DNA of 64,000 bases, taken from NCBI RefSeq assembly GCF_013391415.1, contig NZ_JACAXB010000013.1:124001-188000 (forward strand), written 5' to 3'. The notes beneath the pieces were generated by a model, which was not told the DNA's origin, did no database searches, and was given only the letters and a program-made list of their open reading frames with translations. The stretch comes from Aquitalea sp. LB_tupeE (GTDB lineage Bacteria > Pseudomonadota > Gammaproteobacteria > Burkholderiales > Chromobacteriaceae). Numbering within the stretch: the stretch's first letter is position 1; each line of letters starts with the position of its first letter. The translations under genes and the position numbers were made by a program. This document shows positions 1-7,542 of the stretch, in pieces.

Positions 1-824
1 TGCTGGTTTACCAGCCGGGTCAGGATGTCCTTGGAGTCGACATAGCCAACGACAGCATCCACCACGCCGTCACATACCAGATACTTGGCATGCGGGCTTT
101 CGGCAATCTTGCGCTTGATGCTGGCTTCTTCTTCCTGCAGGGTGAAATACACCACGCTTTCCCGCGCCGTCATCGACGAAGGTACGGTACGGCTTTCCAG
201 CTCGAACACATTTTCAATCAGGTGATGTTCCTGCTCCTGCAGCACACCGGCCTCTGCCCCGGCCTCCATCATGGCCACAATATCGTCCGGCGTCAGGTCG
301 TCCGGCCGCGCCGTGGGCAGGCCAAACAGGCGGAACAAGGCATTGGCCAGACTGTTGAACAGCCACACCAAGGGCATGAACAAGCGCACGCAGGCCTGCA
401 TCGGCCGTACCACGCGCACCGCAATCTGCTCTGGTGCCGACATGCCCAGCCGCTTGGGCATCAGGTCGGCAAACAGGACGAACAGCGCCGTGACGGTGAC
501 GAAGGACAGTAAAAAGCTGACCCGCTCCACCCAGTCGGCGGAAAACACCAGATGCAAGACCTGGGCAAAATAGGGGGTAAAGGCCGCTTCACCCATGATA
601 CCGGCCATGATAGCCACGGCATTCAGGCCGATCTGCACCACGGTAAAGAACAAGCCCGGCTGCGCCTGCAAGGCCAGTACGCGCTCGGCACGCGCATCGC
701 CCTCTTCGGCCATTTGCCGCAGTTTGATCTTGCGTGCCGCCGCCAACGAGATTTCCGATACGGAAAAGAAGGCACTGATCAGAATCAGTACGGCAATCAC
801 CATCAGGTTTTGAACCAGATTCAC
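1..824 (-). CDS. CNNM/CorC-family (hemolysin-like) membrane protein, partial
   Basis: Inner-membrane protein of the DUF21/CNNM plus CBS family (CorB/CorC, YfjD, HlyC-like), linked in the literature to Mg2+/Co2+ homeostasis. About 274 codons are visible and the C-terminus runs off the left edge; family members are about 430 residues. The N-terminal 180 residues hold several hydrophobic segments, the first right at the start (MVIAVLILISAFFSVSEIS), with the typical family pattern FFSVSEISLAAAR. A CBS-type region (SRTVPSSMTARESVVYF) follows from about residue 210. I chose GTG at 824; an in-frame ATG at 803 would also serve, and neither has a strong ribosome binding site. The family call is secure; the transported ion is not known from sequence. 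Confidence 0.85.
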   Translation of the reverse strand, partial: MNLVQNLMVIAVLILISAFFSVSEISLAAARKIKLRQMAEEGDARAERVLALQAQPGLFFTVVQIGLNAVAIMAGIMGEAAFTPYFAQVLHLVFSADWVERVSFLLSFVTVTALFVLFADLMPKRLGMSAPEQIAVRVVRPMQACVRLFMPLVWLFNSLANALFRLFGLPTARPDDLTPDDIVAMMEAGAEAGVLQEQEHHLIENVFELESRTVPSSMTARESVVYFTLQEEEASIKRKIAESPHAKYLVCDGVVDAVVGYVDSKDILTRLVNQ

Positions 825-993
825 ACAGTATTTCCAGGGGGTTAGCGACGGGATGTCTTGTACAGGATAGCAACCCCGCATGACAGGACTGAACATACGG
901 ACAGTTAAAGCAGTATAACAGACGAATAAAAACCGCAAGGCCGCGGCACGGTAGAATGAGCGACATCCTTCAACAGAATAAGGCGATCCGCTC

Positions 994-1404
994 ATGACTT
1001 GTCCGCTTTGCACCCTGCCTGCCGGTGAATTGCTGTACGAAGATGCCCGACTGTGGGTTTTGCTGGTAGAAGAAGCCGGTTATCCCGGCTTTTGCCGCGT
1101 CATCTGGAAACAGCATGTGCGCGAAATGAGCGACCTGCCCGCGGCCGACTGTGCCCATATGCTTGACTGGGTACTGCGCACCGAAAAAGCCATCCGCCAC
1201 GTCATGCAGCCAGACAAGATCAATCTGGCCAGCCTGGGCAATGTGGTGCCGCACCTGCACTGGCATGTGATTCCGCGCTTTGCCGATGATGCCCATTTCC
1301 CCAGCCCGATCTGGGCCAGCCCGCAGCGCGCAGGGGCCGACCATGATCAGCCGCAACTAGCCAGCCTGCTGCGCACTGCGCTGTTAAATCAGCGTGCAGC
1401 CTGA
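994..1404 (+). CDS. HIT family protein
   Basis: Histidine-triad nucleotide hydrolase or transferase, 136 residues. The triad reads HLHWH at residues 87-91 followed by VIPRF, so the canonical HxHxH is intact. A CPLC motif at residues 3-6 could bind metal, as in some HIT proteins. HIT enzymes hydrolyse nucleoside phosphoramidates or dinucleoside polyphosphates; the substrate here cannot be told from sequence. The ATG at 994 is preceded by AAGG at a usable distance. It is divergent from the CNNM-type gene and lies about 190 bp before the sulfurtransferase gene, on the same strand. Confidence 0.85.
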   Translation: MTCPLCTLPAGELLYEDARLWVLLVEEAGYPGFCRVIWKQHVREMSDLPAADCAHMLDWVLRTEKAIRHVMQPDKINLASLGNVVPHLHWHVIPRFADDAHFPSPIWASPQRAGADHDQPQLASLLRTALLNQRAA

Positions 1405-1463
1405 GCCCGTCACACCCCCGTCAACTTGCCCGCAGCCATGGCTTCTGTGTAGGCTAGAGCGAT

Positions 1464-1538
1464 CATGCTGGTGGCACACACCACCAGCCATGACGCGGAA
1501 CCGCTTTCAAGCCGGCCCCTGGGCCGGCTCGTAAGCGG
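1464..1538 (+). other. Two consecutive hairpins in the leader of the sulfurtransferase gene
   Basis: At 1467-1488 GCTGGTGG pairs with CCACCAGC around a six-base loop, and the stem continues outward through TCATG/CATGA with a one-base bulge. At 1501-1538 CCGCTT-tca-AGCCGGCCC pairs with GGGCCGGCT-cgt-AAGCGG, leaving a symmetric 3x3 internal loop. There is no T-run after either hairpin, so they do not look like simple terminators. They sit 60-130 bp before the start codon of the sulfurtransferase gene and may be a structured leader or an intergenic repeat. Confidence 0.6.
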
Positions 1539-1596
1539 CTCCTCCCGAGACCGGCAGGTCGATACGACCCACCCATCACTCACACAGGAGTTGCCG

Positions 1597-2433
1597 ATGT
1601 ACACCACCCTCATCAGCCCCGCCCAGTTACAAACGCTGGACCCGGAACATACCGTCATCCTTGACTGCCGCTTCCAGCTGACCGACCCGGAATATGGTTC
1701 GCATGCTTACGAAGCCGGCCATATTCCCGGTGCCCTTTACCTCAACCTGGATTACCACCTGTCCGGCGTGAAAACCGGCAGCAATGGCCGTCACCCGCTG
1801 CCGGATGGTCAGCGTCTGGCAGTGGACCTGGGTGCCGCCGGCATCACCGGCGATGTACAAGTAGTGTGTTATGACGACGCCGGTGGCATGTATGCCGCCC
1901 GTGCCTGGATGCTGCTGCGCTGGCTGGGCCACGGCGCAGTCGCAGTACTGGATGGCGGCATCCAGGCCTGGCAACAAGCTGGTGCCACCCTGGAAACCGA
2001 CAAGAAACGTCACATGCCGCGTCGCTTCCCGGTCAATGCCAGCCTGGTTGAAACGGTTGATGCCGATCAGGTGCTGGCCAATCTGGATGAACAGGCTTTT
2101 GTGGTGGTGGATGCCCGCAGCCCGGAACGTTTCCGGGGTGAAGGTGAAACCATGGACCCGGTGGGCGGCCACATCCCCGGCGCACGCAACCGCTTCTTCC
2201 AGCACAATCTGGATGGCAATGGTCGCTTCAAGGACCCGGCGATCTTGCGCAGTGAATGGGAAGCCGTACTGGCAGGCCTGCCGCCGGAAGAGATCGTCCA
2301 CCAGTGCGGCTCTGGCGTCACCGCCTGCCACAATCTGCTGGCCATGGAACATGCCGGACTGACCGGCAGCCGCTTGTATCCGGGTTCATGGAGCGAATGG
2401 TGCAGCGACCCGGCGCGCCCGGTGGCCCGCTAA
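1597..2433 (+). CDS. sseA: 3-mercaptopyruvate sulfurtransferase-like rhodanese
   Basis: Two-domain rhodanese of 278 residues, the normal length for thiosulfate/mercaptopyruvate sulfurtransferases. The inactive N-terminal domain (about 1-130) carries GHIPGALYLNLD and the catalytic C-terminal domain carries GGHIPGARN. The active-site loop is CGSGVTA near residue 236. In this family CGSGVTA marks 3-mercaptopyruvate users, whereas thiosulfate users have CRKGVTA, so an SseA-like role is preferred. It transfers sulfur to cyanide or thiol acceptors in the cytoplasm. The start is ATG 1597, placed by CAGGAG six bases upstream; the frame stays open upstream to 1465, but that extension reads through the leader hairpins and looks non-coding. 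An intrinsic terminator follows directly. Confidence 0.85.
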   Translation: MYTTLISPAQLQTLDPEHTVILDCRFQLTDPEYGSHAYEAGHIPGALYLNLDYHLSGVKTGSNGRHPLPDGQRLAVDLGAAGITGDVQVVCYDDAGGMYAARAWMLLRWLGHGAVAVLDGGIQAWQQAGATLETDKKRHMPRRFPVNASLVETVDADQVLANLDEQAFVVVDARSPERFRGEGETMDPVGGHIPGARNRFFQHNLDGNGRFKDPAILRSEWEAVLAGLPPEEIVHQCGSGVTACHNLLAMEHAGLTGSRLYPGSWSEWCSDPARPVAR

Positions 2434-2451
2434 GTCACCATGATGTATGGC

Positions 2452-2489
2452 AAAACCGCCGTCCAGAGTATTCCGGGCGGCGGTTTTTT
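2452..2489 (+). terminator. Intrinsic terminator after the sulfurtransferase gene
   Basis: AAAACCGCCGTCC pairs with GGGCGGCGGTTTT (13 bp with one G-U pair) around a ten-base loop, followed by six T. The A-run on the left side means it could also work on the minus strand for the hydrolase gene that ends at 2504. Confidence 0.85.
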
Positions 2490-2503
2490 CATGGACGTCC
2501 GGC

Positions 2504-3100
2504 TCAGGCCAGAATAAAACGCTGCAACAACTGCTGACCTGCCGCCCAGCTTCCCAGCCCGGCATGGCTGCCCATATGACCGGCATGACCGGCATCCAGC
2601 AAACGCACACCCCAGCCTGAGGCCATGGATTCGGCAGTGGCGAAATCACAAAACAGATCATCCCGACTGGCCACCATCACCGCCGGTACCGGCAATGCGC
2701 CAGCGTCGGGCTGTTCGAAACCGGTAAATGCCGGCATGGCCGCAGCGGCGGGTAATTCGCCACTGGCACGCGCCTGCGCCTCGGTAATCGGCAAGGCCGG
2801 TGGTGCGACCAGCAATATTCCCTTGATGCGCCGCTGGGTGACAAAATCCACCGTGCGCAGCCAGGCAACGGTGGTATGGCAGCCCAGACTGTGTGCTGCC
2901 AATACAATGCGGCCCGGCGTATCGCGCACCAACTGATCCAGTGCCGCCACCCATGCCTCACGCTCCGGGTACAGCCAGTCCTGCTGCTGCACGCGTCGTG
3001 CCAGCGGGTAAGTCAGCTCCCACAAGGTTTGCCAATGCTTATCCCCGGAATTGCCCCAGCCTGGCACCGTAATCAACACTACATCATCATCGTCCAGCAT
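2504..3100 (-). CDS. RBBP9/YdeN-like serine hydrolase
   Basis: Small alpha/beta hydrolase of 198 residues in the RBBP9/YdeN family (DUF1234-type). It has the family opening TVPGWGNSGDKHWQTLWE and the nucleophile elbow AAHSLGC with Ser at about residue 71. A probable acidic residue lies in SRDDLF and the catalytic His in LDAGHAGHMGS near the C-terminus. The cytoplasmic substrate is unknown. GTG at 3103 and ATG at 3100 are both possible starts; AAGG six bases ahead favours the ATG. The gene stands alone and runs towards the sulfurtransferase gene. Confidence 0.8.
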   Translation of the reverse strand: MLDDDDVVLITVPGWGNSGDKHWQTLWELTYPLARRVQQQDWLYPEREAWVAALDQLVRDTPGRIVLAAHSLGCHTTVAWLRTVDFVTQRRIKGILLVAPPALPITEAQARASGELPAAAAMPAFTGFEQPDAGALPVPAVMVASRDDLFCDFATAESMASGWGVRLLDAGHAGHMGSHAGLGSWAAGQQLLQRFILA

Positions 3101-3238
3101 CACTGACCTTGTCTGTTGCCGTTAGCCCGGCCAATCCCGGCGCTAGCGTGTGTTTTATCCTGCCAACAGGCTAAGGCCGTTTGCCACAGAATGCAAAAAC
3201 AGCCAGCAAACTGGCGGTTTTAAGCAAAGGGAACAACA

Positions 3239-3691
3239 TCAATGACGACCGGGACCGCCTTGATCTGGCCAGGGCTCGCCCGGGCGCCCGTCCCGCTGCC
3301 CATGGCCGCGGTGGTCTTCTCCCTCATGTCTGCCATTGTCATGGTGATCATGCGGATGCTCGCGCTGATAACGCGGTGCATATTCCTGGCGATACCACTG
3401 GTCCTGCACGAAATACACCCGGCGGTCGCAAGCATGGTAACGGCTGCAATAGCGTTCCCAGTGCCGGGCATGGCCAGGCGGCACGCGCAGGTAAATGGGA
3501 GGTTGAGCCACCACCACCGGGCGGACAATCACCGGTTGCGGATACAACAAGGCCGGTGGCGGATAATCACCAATATCCAGCTGGCCGTAAAAGCCAGGCT
3601 CTCCGATATTAACCGAAATGCCGACATTGGCCGCCAGCACCGGAGTGGCGGCGGTCAATGCCAGCAAGCAAAACAGCAGACGATGTTTCAT
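3239..3691 (-). CDS. Exported Pro/His-rich protein of unknown function
   Basis: 150 residues with a clear Sec signal peptide (MKHRLLFCLLALTAATPVLA, cut after ALA). The first half of the mature part is proline- and valine-rich (YPQPVIVRPVVVAQPPIYL), followed by a segment with two Cys (ERYCSRYHACDRRVYFV). The tail is rich in His, Asp, Gly and Arg and may bind metal. Similar short proteins with 'RVPPGHARHW..YCSRY..C..VYFV' are common in betaproteobacteria, but I know of no function. ATG 3691 has AGGA upstream. Confidence 0.75.
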   Translation of the reverse strand: MKHRLLFCLLALTAATPVLAANVGISVNIGEPGFYGQLDIGDYPPPALLYPQPVIVRPVVVAQPPIYLRVPPGHARHWERYCSRYHACDRRVYFVQDQWYRQEYAPRYQREHPHDHHDNGRHEGEDHRGHGQRDGRPGEPWPDQGGPGRH

Positions 3692-3873
3692 GGCGCGTCC
3701 TGAGATAAGTGTTGTTCACGCTCACCTGCGGCAGGCCGAAGGTGCCGCAGGCAATCTGCCCCGATGCCTTCATCCTAGTCCCGGCGACGTCCCGCAGGTG
3801 AAAACAATCATTGCGATGTGTGAGCAATCGCAGTCGGCTCAACACAAATTCATCAAGCAGCGCCCGGCATCAC

Positions 3874-4656
3874 TCAGGCTGGCAAGTCCAGCGCGTAATC
3901 CACGAGCAGCGGGGCATGGTCGGAAAATTTCTCCTGCTTGTAGACCGATGCAGTCTGCGCCACGGCCATCAACGAAGGAGTGACAATGTGGTAGTCGATA
4001 CGCCAGCCCACATCCTTGGCATAAGCCTGGCCACGGTTGCTCCACCAGCTGTAACCTGGCTGCTCAGGATACAGAGTGCGCCAGACATCACACCAGCCCA
4101 CACGGCTCAGCAAGTCGGTCATCCAGGCACGCTCCTCGGGCAGGAAGCCGGAATTCTTCAGGTTGCCCTTCCAGTTCTTCAGGTCAATTTCCTGATGGGC
4201 GATGTTCCAGTCACCGCAAATCACGATATCCCGGCCAGCCGCCTTGAGTTGCTCCAGATGCGGCATGAACACATCCAGGAACTGGAACTTCACCTGCTGG
4301 CGCTCATCGCTGCTGGAGCCGGAAGGCAGATACAGCGACACCACACTCAGATTGCCAACATCCAGCTGCAAAAAGCGGCCTTCGGCGTCGATCCAGTCCA
4401 CCCCCAGGCCTTCAATCACGGCATCCGGCTGGCGACGAGTGTAGATCCCCACTCCGCTGTAACCTTTTTTCTCGGCATAGTGGAAATAGCCGGTCATGCC
4501 GTGAGGCGCCCGCATGCGCTCGCTCAGGTCCCCTGCCTGTGCCTTCAGCTCCTGCACACAGACAAAATCCGCCCCGATGGTGGACATCCAGTCAAAAAAA
4601 CCCTTCTTGTCCGCCGAGCGGATACCATTGAGATTGGCTGAAACGATTCGAAGCAA
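3874..4656 (-). CDS. xthA: Exodeoxyribonuclease III
   Basis: AP endonuclease / 3'-5' exonuclease of the ExoIII family, 260 residues, acting in base-excision repair. The start motif (LRIVSANLNGIRSADKKGF), QELK with the metal-binding Glu at about residue 36, CGDWNIAH and the C-terminal SDHAPLLVDY (catalytic Asp-His) are all present. The start is judged to be TTG at 4656: GGAG sits six bases before it and the protein then begins exactly at the conserved MLRIVSANLNG. The in-frame ATG at 4686 would add ten residues that have no counterpart in the family and would place the start upstream of the ribosome binding site. It is divergent from pyrE. Confidence 0.93.
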   Translation of the reverse strand: MLRIVSANLNGIRSADKKGFFDWMSTIGADFVCVQELKAQAGDLSERMRAPHGMTGYFHYAEKKGYSGVGIYTRRQPDAVIEGLGVDWIDAEGRFLQLDVGNLSVVSLYLPSGSSSDERQQVKFQFLDVFMPHLEQLKAAGRDIVICGDWNIAHQEIDLKNWKGNLKNSGFLPEERAWMTDLLSRVGWCDVWRTLYPEQPGYSWWSNRGQAYAKDVGWRIDYHIVTPSLMAVAQTASVYKQEKFSDHAPLLVDYALDLPA

Positions 4657-4732
4657 TGCAGTCTCCTGTGCTATCCTTGCCGGCAAATTTTCCAGCCGTT
4701 CAGATAGTTAACTAGTTTCTAAGAGGAATGAT

Positions 4733-5377
4733 ATGAGCGATTTCCGCCAAGATTTTATCCGTTTTGCACTCGACAAGCAGGTTTTGAAATTTGGCGAGTT
4801 CATCACCAAGGCCGGGCGCAAATCGCCGTACTTCTTCAATGCCGGCCTGTTTAACGACGGCCTGTCCACCCTGCACCTGTCGCGCTTCTATGCCAAATCC
4901 ATAATGGCGAGTAATATCGCGTTCGACATGCTGTTCGGACCGGCATACAAGGGTATCATTCTGGCAGCGGGTGCCACCATGGCCATGGCAGAAGAAGGCC
5001 GCAACGTTCCCTTTGCCTATAATCGCAAGGAAGCCAAGGATCATGGCGAAGGCGGCACGCTGGTAGGCGCTCCGCTGCAAGGCCGTGTCCTGATCATTGA
5101 TGACGTGATTTCGGCCGGCACTTCGGTACGTGAATCCGTGGAATTGATTCGTGCAGCAGGTGCCACCCCGGCCGGTGTCGCCATTGCACTGGATCGCATG
5201 GAGCGTGGCTCGGGCGAACTGTCTGCCGTGCAGGAAGTGGCACAGCAATATGGCATGCCGGTGGTCGCCATCGCCACCCTGAAAGACCTGCTGGGCTTCC
5301 TTGAAGGCAGCCCGGAGTTGGCACAACATCTGGCTGCGGTACGTGACTACCGCGCCCAATATGGAGTGAATGATTAA
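4733..5377 (+). CDS. pyrE: Orotate phosphoribosyltransferase
   Basis: Converts orotate and PRPP to orotidine 5'-phosphate in pyrimidine synthesis. 214 residues, the usual length. The PRPP-binding motif [13 protein letters not shown] lies at about 119-131, and the catalytic loop region with [13 protein letters not shown] precedes it at 97-108. AGAGGA stands five bases before ATG 4733. The DUF4124 gene begins at the very next base after the stop, so the two are probably co-transcribed. Confidence 0.97.
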   Translation: MSDFRQDFIRFALDKQVLKFGEFITKAGRKSPYFFNAGLFNDGLSTLHLSRFYAKSIMASNIAFDMLFGPAYKGIILAAGATMAMAEEGRNVPFAYNRKEAKDHGEGGTLVGAPLQGRVLIIDDVISAGTSVRESVELIRAAGATPAGVAIALDRMERGSGELSAVQEVAQQYGMPVVAIATLKDLLGFLEGSPELAQHLAAVRDYRAQYGVND

Positions 5378-5980
5378 ATGACCAAGCACCTGCCCGCCCT
5401 GTTGATTCTGCTAAGTTGCGGTGCCGCCATGGCAGGCGGCCTGTACAAGTGGGTGGACGATGCGGGCAAGGTGCATTACAGCGATGCACCGCCGCTGCAG
5501 TACCAGAAACAAGGCGTGGCAGAGCTGAACCGTCAGGGCGTGATACGCAAGCAGGCGGAGAGCGAGCAGGCCCGTCAACAACGCGAAGCCAGTGAAGCCG
5601 TGCGCAAGCAGGAGCAACAACGCCAGCGGGATAGCGCCCGTTACGACAAGGGCTTGCTGGAAAGCTATCGCAATGTGGACGAACTGCGCCAGGATCGCGA
5701 AAAACAGCTGGGTATTCTGCAAGCTTCACTGGATGCCCAGTATTCCCGCCTGAAATCCCTGAACCTGCAGCTGCGCGACATGCTCAAGGAGCAAAATGTC
5801 AGCCAGTTGCAACACCGTCCAGTACCTGCCGGCCTGCAACACAATATCCAGATCATTCAGCAAGAGCAGAAGGGCCTGGGGGCACTGATTGCCACCAAAC
5901 AGGCTGAATACAACAGCGTGCGACAGAAAATGCAGGAAGACATTGCGCGTTACCAGCAGATCTCACACAGCAAGCAGTAA
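5378..5980 (+). CDS. DUF4124 domain exported protein
   Basis: 200 residues. A signal peptide (MTKHLPALLILLSCGAAMAG) is followed by the DUF4124 signature YKWVDDAGKVHYSDAPP at about 23-39. The rest is a long, charged, Gln/Arg-rich coiled coil. DUF4124 proteins are periplasmic or envelope-associated; no biochemical role is established. The start codon abuts the pyrE stop (TAAATG), indicating translational coupling. A terminator follows. Confidence 0.85.
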   Translation: MTKHLPALLILLSCGAAMAGGLYKWVDDAGKVHYSDAPPLQYQKQGVAELNRQGVIRKQAESEQARQQREASEAVRKQEQQRQRDSARYDKGLLESYRNVDELRQDREKQLGILQASLDAQYSRLKSLNLQLRDMLKEQNVSQLQHRPVPAGLQHNIQIIQQEQKGLGALIATKQAEYNSVRQKMQEDIARYQQISHSKQ

Positions 5981-5983
5981 AGC

Positions 5984-6010
5984 AAAAAGCCGGACTAACC
6001 GGCTTTTTTT
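5984..6010 (+). terminator. Intrinsic terminator, probably bidirectional
   Basis: AAAAAGCCGG-actaa-CCGGCTTTTTTT. It ends the pyrE/DUF4124 transcript. The A-run on the left makes it usable for the convergent gene ending at 6028. Confidence 0.85.
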
Positions 6011-6027
6011 AATGCTGTTGTGGCCGC

Positions 6028-6354
6028 TTACTGACCACCAGCTTCCTTGCGTTTCCAGGCTTCATTCAATTGCTGGGTCTGCTGCTGCATCTGCTGCTTG
6101 GCAGCCGCGTCGGCGCTGCCGGCCGCAGCCAGTTCATCAGTAGCCTTCTGTACGGCATCCTGGGCATCAAGCAAGCGCTGATCAGCTTGCTGCTTGGCGG
6201 CTTGTGCCTGCCGGAGACGATCGGCTGCCTGCTCCTGCTGATTATTGGCTTGCTGATAAGCCATCTGGGCCGACAGCAATTGCTCATCGACCGTCTGTGC
6301 CATCAAGGGCAGCGGTGCTGCCAGCAACAGTACAACAGCAAATTGTTTGATCAT
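6028..6354 (-). CDS. Small exported coiled-coil protein
   Basis: 108 residues. The signal peptide (MIKQFAVVLLLAAPLPLMAQ) is followed by an Ala/Gln-rich helix with heptad character (DEQLLSAQMAYQQANNQQEQ...). About half of the mature residues are Gln or Ala. It is probably a periplasmic helical protein; function unknown. ATG 6354 has a weak CAGG upstream. It is convergent with the DUF4124 gene, itself an exported coiled-coil protein. Confidence 0.7.
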   Translation of the reverse strand: MIKQFAVVLLLAAPLPLMAQTVDEQLLSAQMAYQQANNQQEQAADRLRQAQAAKQQADQRLLDAQDAVQKATDELAAAGSADAAAKQQMQQQTQQLNEAWKRKEAGGQ

Positions 6355-6451
6355 TGCCTGGGCCCTCTCACAGCCATGTTGACCCCGTCATTATCCACAC
6401 CACAGCCAGCCTTGACGACCCTGGCGTGCGGCCCAGAACAAGCGCAAGCAC

Positions 6452-6489
6452 AAAACAAAAGCCCGGTCACCTTGGCGACCGGGCTTTTG
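6452..6489 (-). terminator. Intrinsic terminator of the tRNA-Lys array
   Basis: Read on the minus strand: AAAAGCCCGGTC, an eight-base loop, GACCGGGCTTTT, then GTTTTG. It lies just after the last tRNA (6497). Confidence 0.9.
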
Positions 6490-6496
6490 CTGATTC

Positions 6497-6572
6497 TGGT
6501 GGGTTGTGAGTGGCTCGAACACTCGACCTACGGATTAAGAGTCCGCTGCTCTACCAACTGAGCTAACAACCC
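6497..6572 (-). tRNA. tRNA-Lys(CTT), copy 3
   Basis: 76 nt including an encoded CCA. The acceptor stem is GGGTTGT/ACAACCC with discriminator A, the anticodon loop is ACTCTTAAT (anticodon CTT) and the T loop is TTCGAGC. It is the last gene of the array in transcription order. Confidence 0.95.
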
Positions 6573-6583
6573 GCTTGAAGCGG

Positions 6584-6659
6584 TGGTGGGTCGGGCGAGA
6601 TTCGAACTCGCGACCAACGGATTAAAAGTCCGCTGCTCTACCGGCTGAGCTACCGACCC
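6584..6659 (-). tRNA. tRNA-Lys(TTT), copy 3
   Basis: 76 nt including an encoded CCA. The acceptor stem is GGGTCGG/CCGACCC, the anticodon loop is ACTTTTAAT (anticodon TTT) and the T loop is TTCGAAT. Only 11 bp separate it from the CTT gene after it. Confidence 0.95.
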
Positions 6660-6690
6660 GCGTCTTGCCTTGCAGCAAAACGAGAAAAAC

Positions 6691-6766
6691 TGGTGGGTTG
6701 TGAGTGGCTCGAACACTCGACCTACGGATTAAGAGTCCGCTGCTCTACCAACTGAGCTAACAACCC
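6691..6766 (-). tRNA. tRNA-Lys(CTT), copy 2
   Basis: Same sequence as the CTT gene at 6497-6572, and exactly 194 bp from it. Confidence 0.95.
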
Positions 6767-6777
6767 GGATGAAACGG

Positions 6778-6853
6778 TGGTGGGTCGGGCGAGATTCGAA
6801 CTCGCGACCAACGGATTAAAAGTCCGCTGCTCTACCGGCTGAGCTACCGACCC
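6778..6853 (-). tRNA. tRNA-Lys(TTT), copy 2
   Basis: Same sequence as the TTT gene at 6584-6659, displaced by 194 bp. The spacer after it (CGTCTTGCCTTGCAGCAAAA...) is also repeated. Confidence 0.95.
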
Positions 6854-6884
6854 GCGTCTTGCCTTGCAGCAAAACGGGAAAAAC

Positions 6885-6960
6885 TGGTGGGTTGTGAGTG
6901 GCTCGAACACTCGACCTACGGATTAAGAGTCCGCTGCTCTACCAACTGAGCTAACAACCC
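6885..6960 (-). tRNA. tRNA-Lys(CTT), copy 1
   Basis: Same sequence as the other CTT copies, displaced by another 194 bp. Confidence 0.95.
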
Positions 6961-6970
6961 GGATGAAACG

Positions 6971-7046
6971 TGGTGGGTCGGGCGAGATTCGAACTCGCGA
7001 CCAACGGATTAAAAGTCCGCTGCTCTACCGGCTGAGCTACCGACCC
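6971..7046 (-). tRNA. tRNA-Lys(TTT), copy 1 (promoter-proximal)
   Basis: Same sequence as the other TTT copies. It is the first gene of the array and lies about 15 bp after the -10 box. The spacer to the CTT gene is one base shorter than in the other two pairs (10 against 11 bp). Confidence 0.95.
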
Positions 7047-7061
7047 ACGAAAGAGTTCGCA

Positions 7062-7090
7062 ACTATAATAAAACAGCCTTTTTCAGTCAA
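7062..7090 (-). promoter_or_regulatory. Sigma-70 promoter of the tRNA-Lys array
   Basis: On the minus strand, TTGACT (7085-7090), a 17-bp spacer and TATAGT (7062-7067). The region upstream is AT-rich with A and T tracts (7070-7115), which could act as an UP element, and a GC-containing discriminator (TGCG) follows the -10, as is usual for stable-RNA promoters. Confidence 0.8.
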
Positions 7091-7199
7091 TACTTTTACC
7101 GAATTAATTTGAAAAAACCGAGGCATAGACCCGAAATTCGCTCAAACAAGCCGGAACCTGACGATAAGCAAGGCTGTCGAAAATAATTGTCGCCATGGC

Positions 7200-7526
7200 T
7201 CAGCGCTCACTTGAAACCACTTCGGAAGATACCCATGTCAGGTAGGCAGGCAAGCCCTGCACGACTGGTAATGCAATGATTTCGGGCACATCATACGGAT
7301 GCACTGCCTGCAAGCGCAGCTCCAGTGCAGCATAATTCGCAGCAGTGGTTTTAATGAGCAAGGGATATTCGCTGCCTTCCTGCAGCGCACCCTCCCAGCG
7401 ATACACCGCCTGACAGGGCGGAAGAATATTGACGCAGGCGGCCAACTGCTCCTGCACCAGAACATGGGCAATGTGTCTGGCCGTTGTTTCATCCGGCACA
7501 TTGCAAAACACCATCAGACAATTCAT
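7200..7526 (-). CDS. cutA: CutA family divalent-cation tolerance protein
   Basis: 108 residues from ATG 7526 (MNCLMVFCNVPDETTARHIA). The CutA core follows: LAACVNILPPCQAVYRWEG, PLLIKTT and HPYDVPEIIALPV. CutA proteins are trimers with a ferredoxin-like fold; the copper-tolerance role is known from E. coli but is not settled for other species. An upstream in-frame ATG at 7544 would add six residues and overlap the divergent fxsA start. Neither start has a strong ribosome binding site. Confidence 0.9.
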   Translation of the reverse strand: MNCLMVFCNVPDETTARHIAHVLVQEQLAACVNILPPCQAVYRWEGALQEGSEYPLLIKTTAANYAALELRLQAVHPYDVPEIIALPVVQGLPAYLTWVSSEVVSSER

Positions 7527-7542
7527 ACGGATACCCTGATTC

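Larger units (their letters stand above)
6497..7046 (-). repeat. Tandem 194-bp tRNA-Lys repeat, three units
   Basis: Units start at 6497, 6691 and 6885. Each holds one CTT and one TTT tRNA-Lys, and the first two also include the inter-pair spacer. The spacers differ by only a base or two (cgagaaaaac against cgggaaaaac), which suggests recent duplication or gene conversion. Confidence 0.9.

Noticed and set aside
1410-1658. An 82-codon minus-strand frame over the sulfurtransferase leader.
   Set aside because: It reads through both hairpins and into the 5' end of the sulfurtransferase gene; no motif and no ribosome binding site.
6497-7046. Regularly spaced repeats that could suggest a CRISPR array.
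   Set aside because: The repeats fold as tRNA-Lys cloverleaves with encoded CCA ends.
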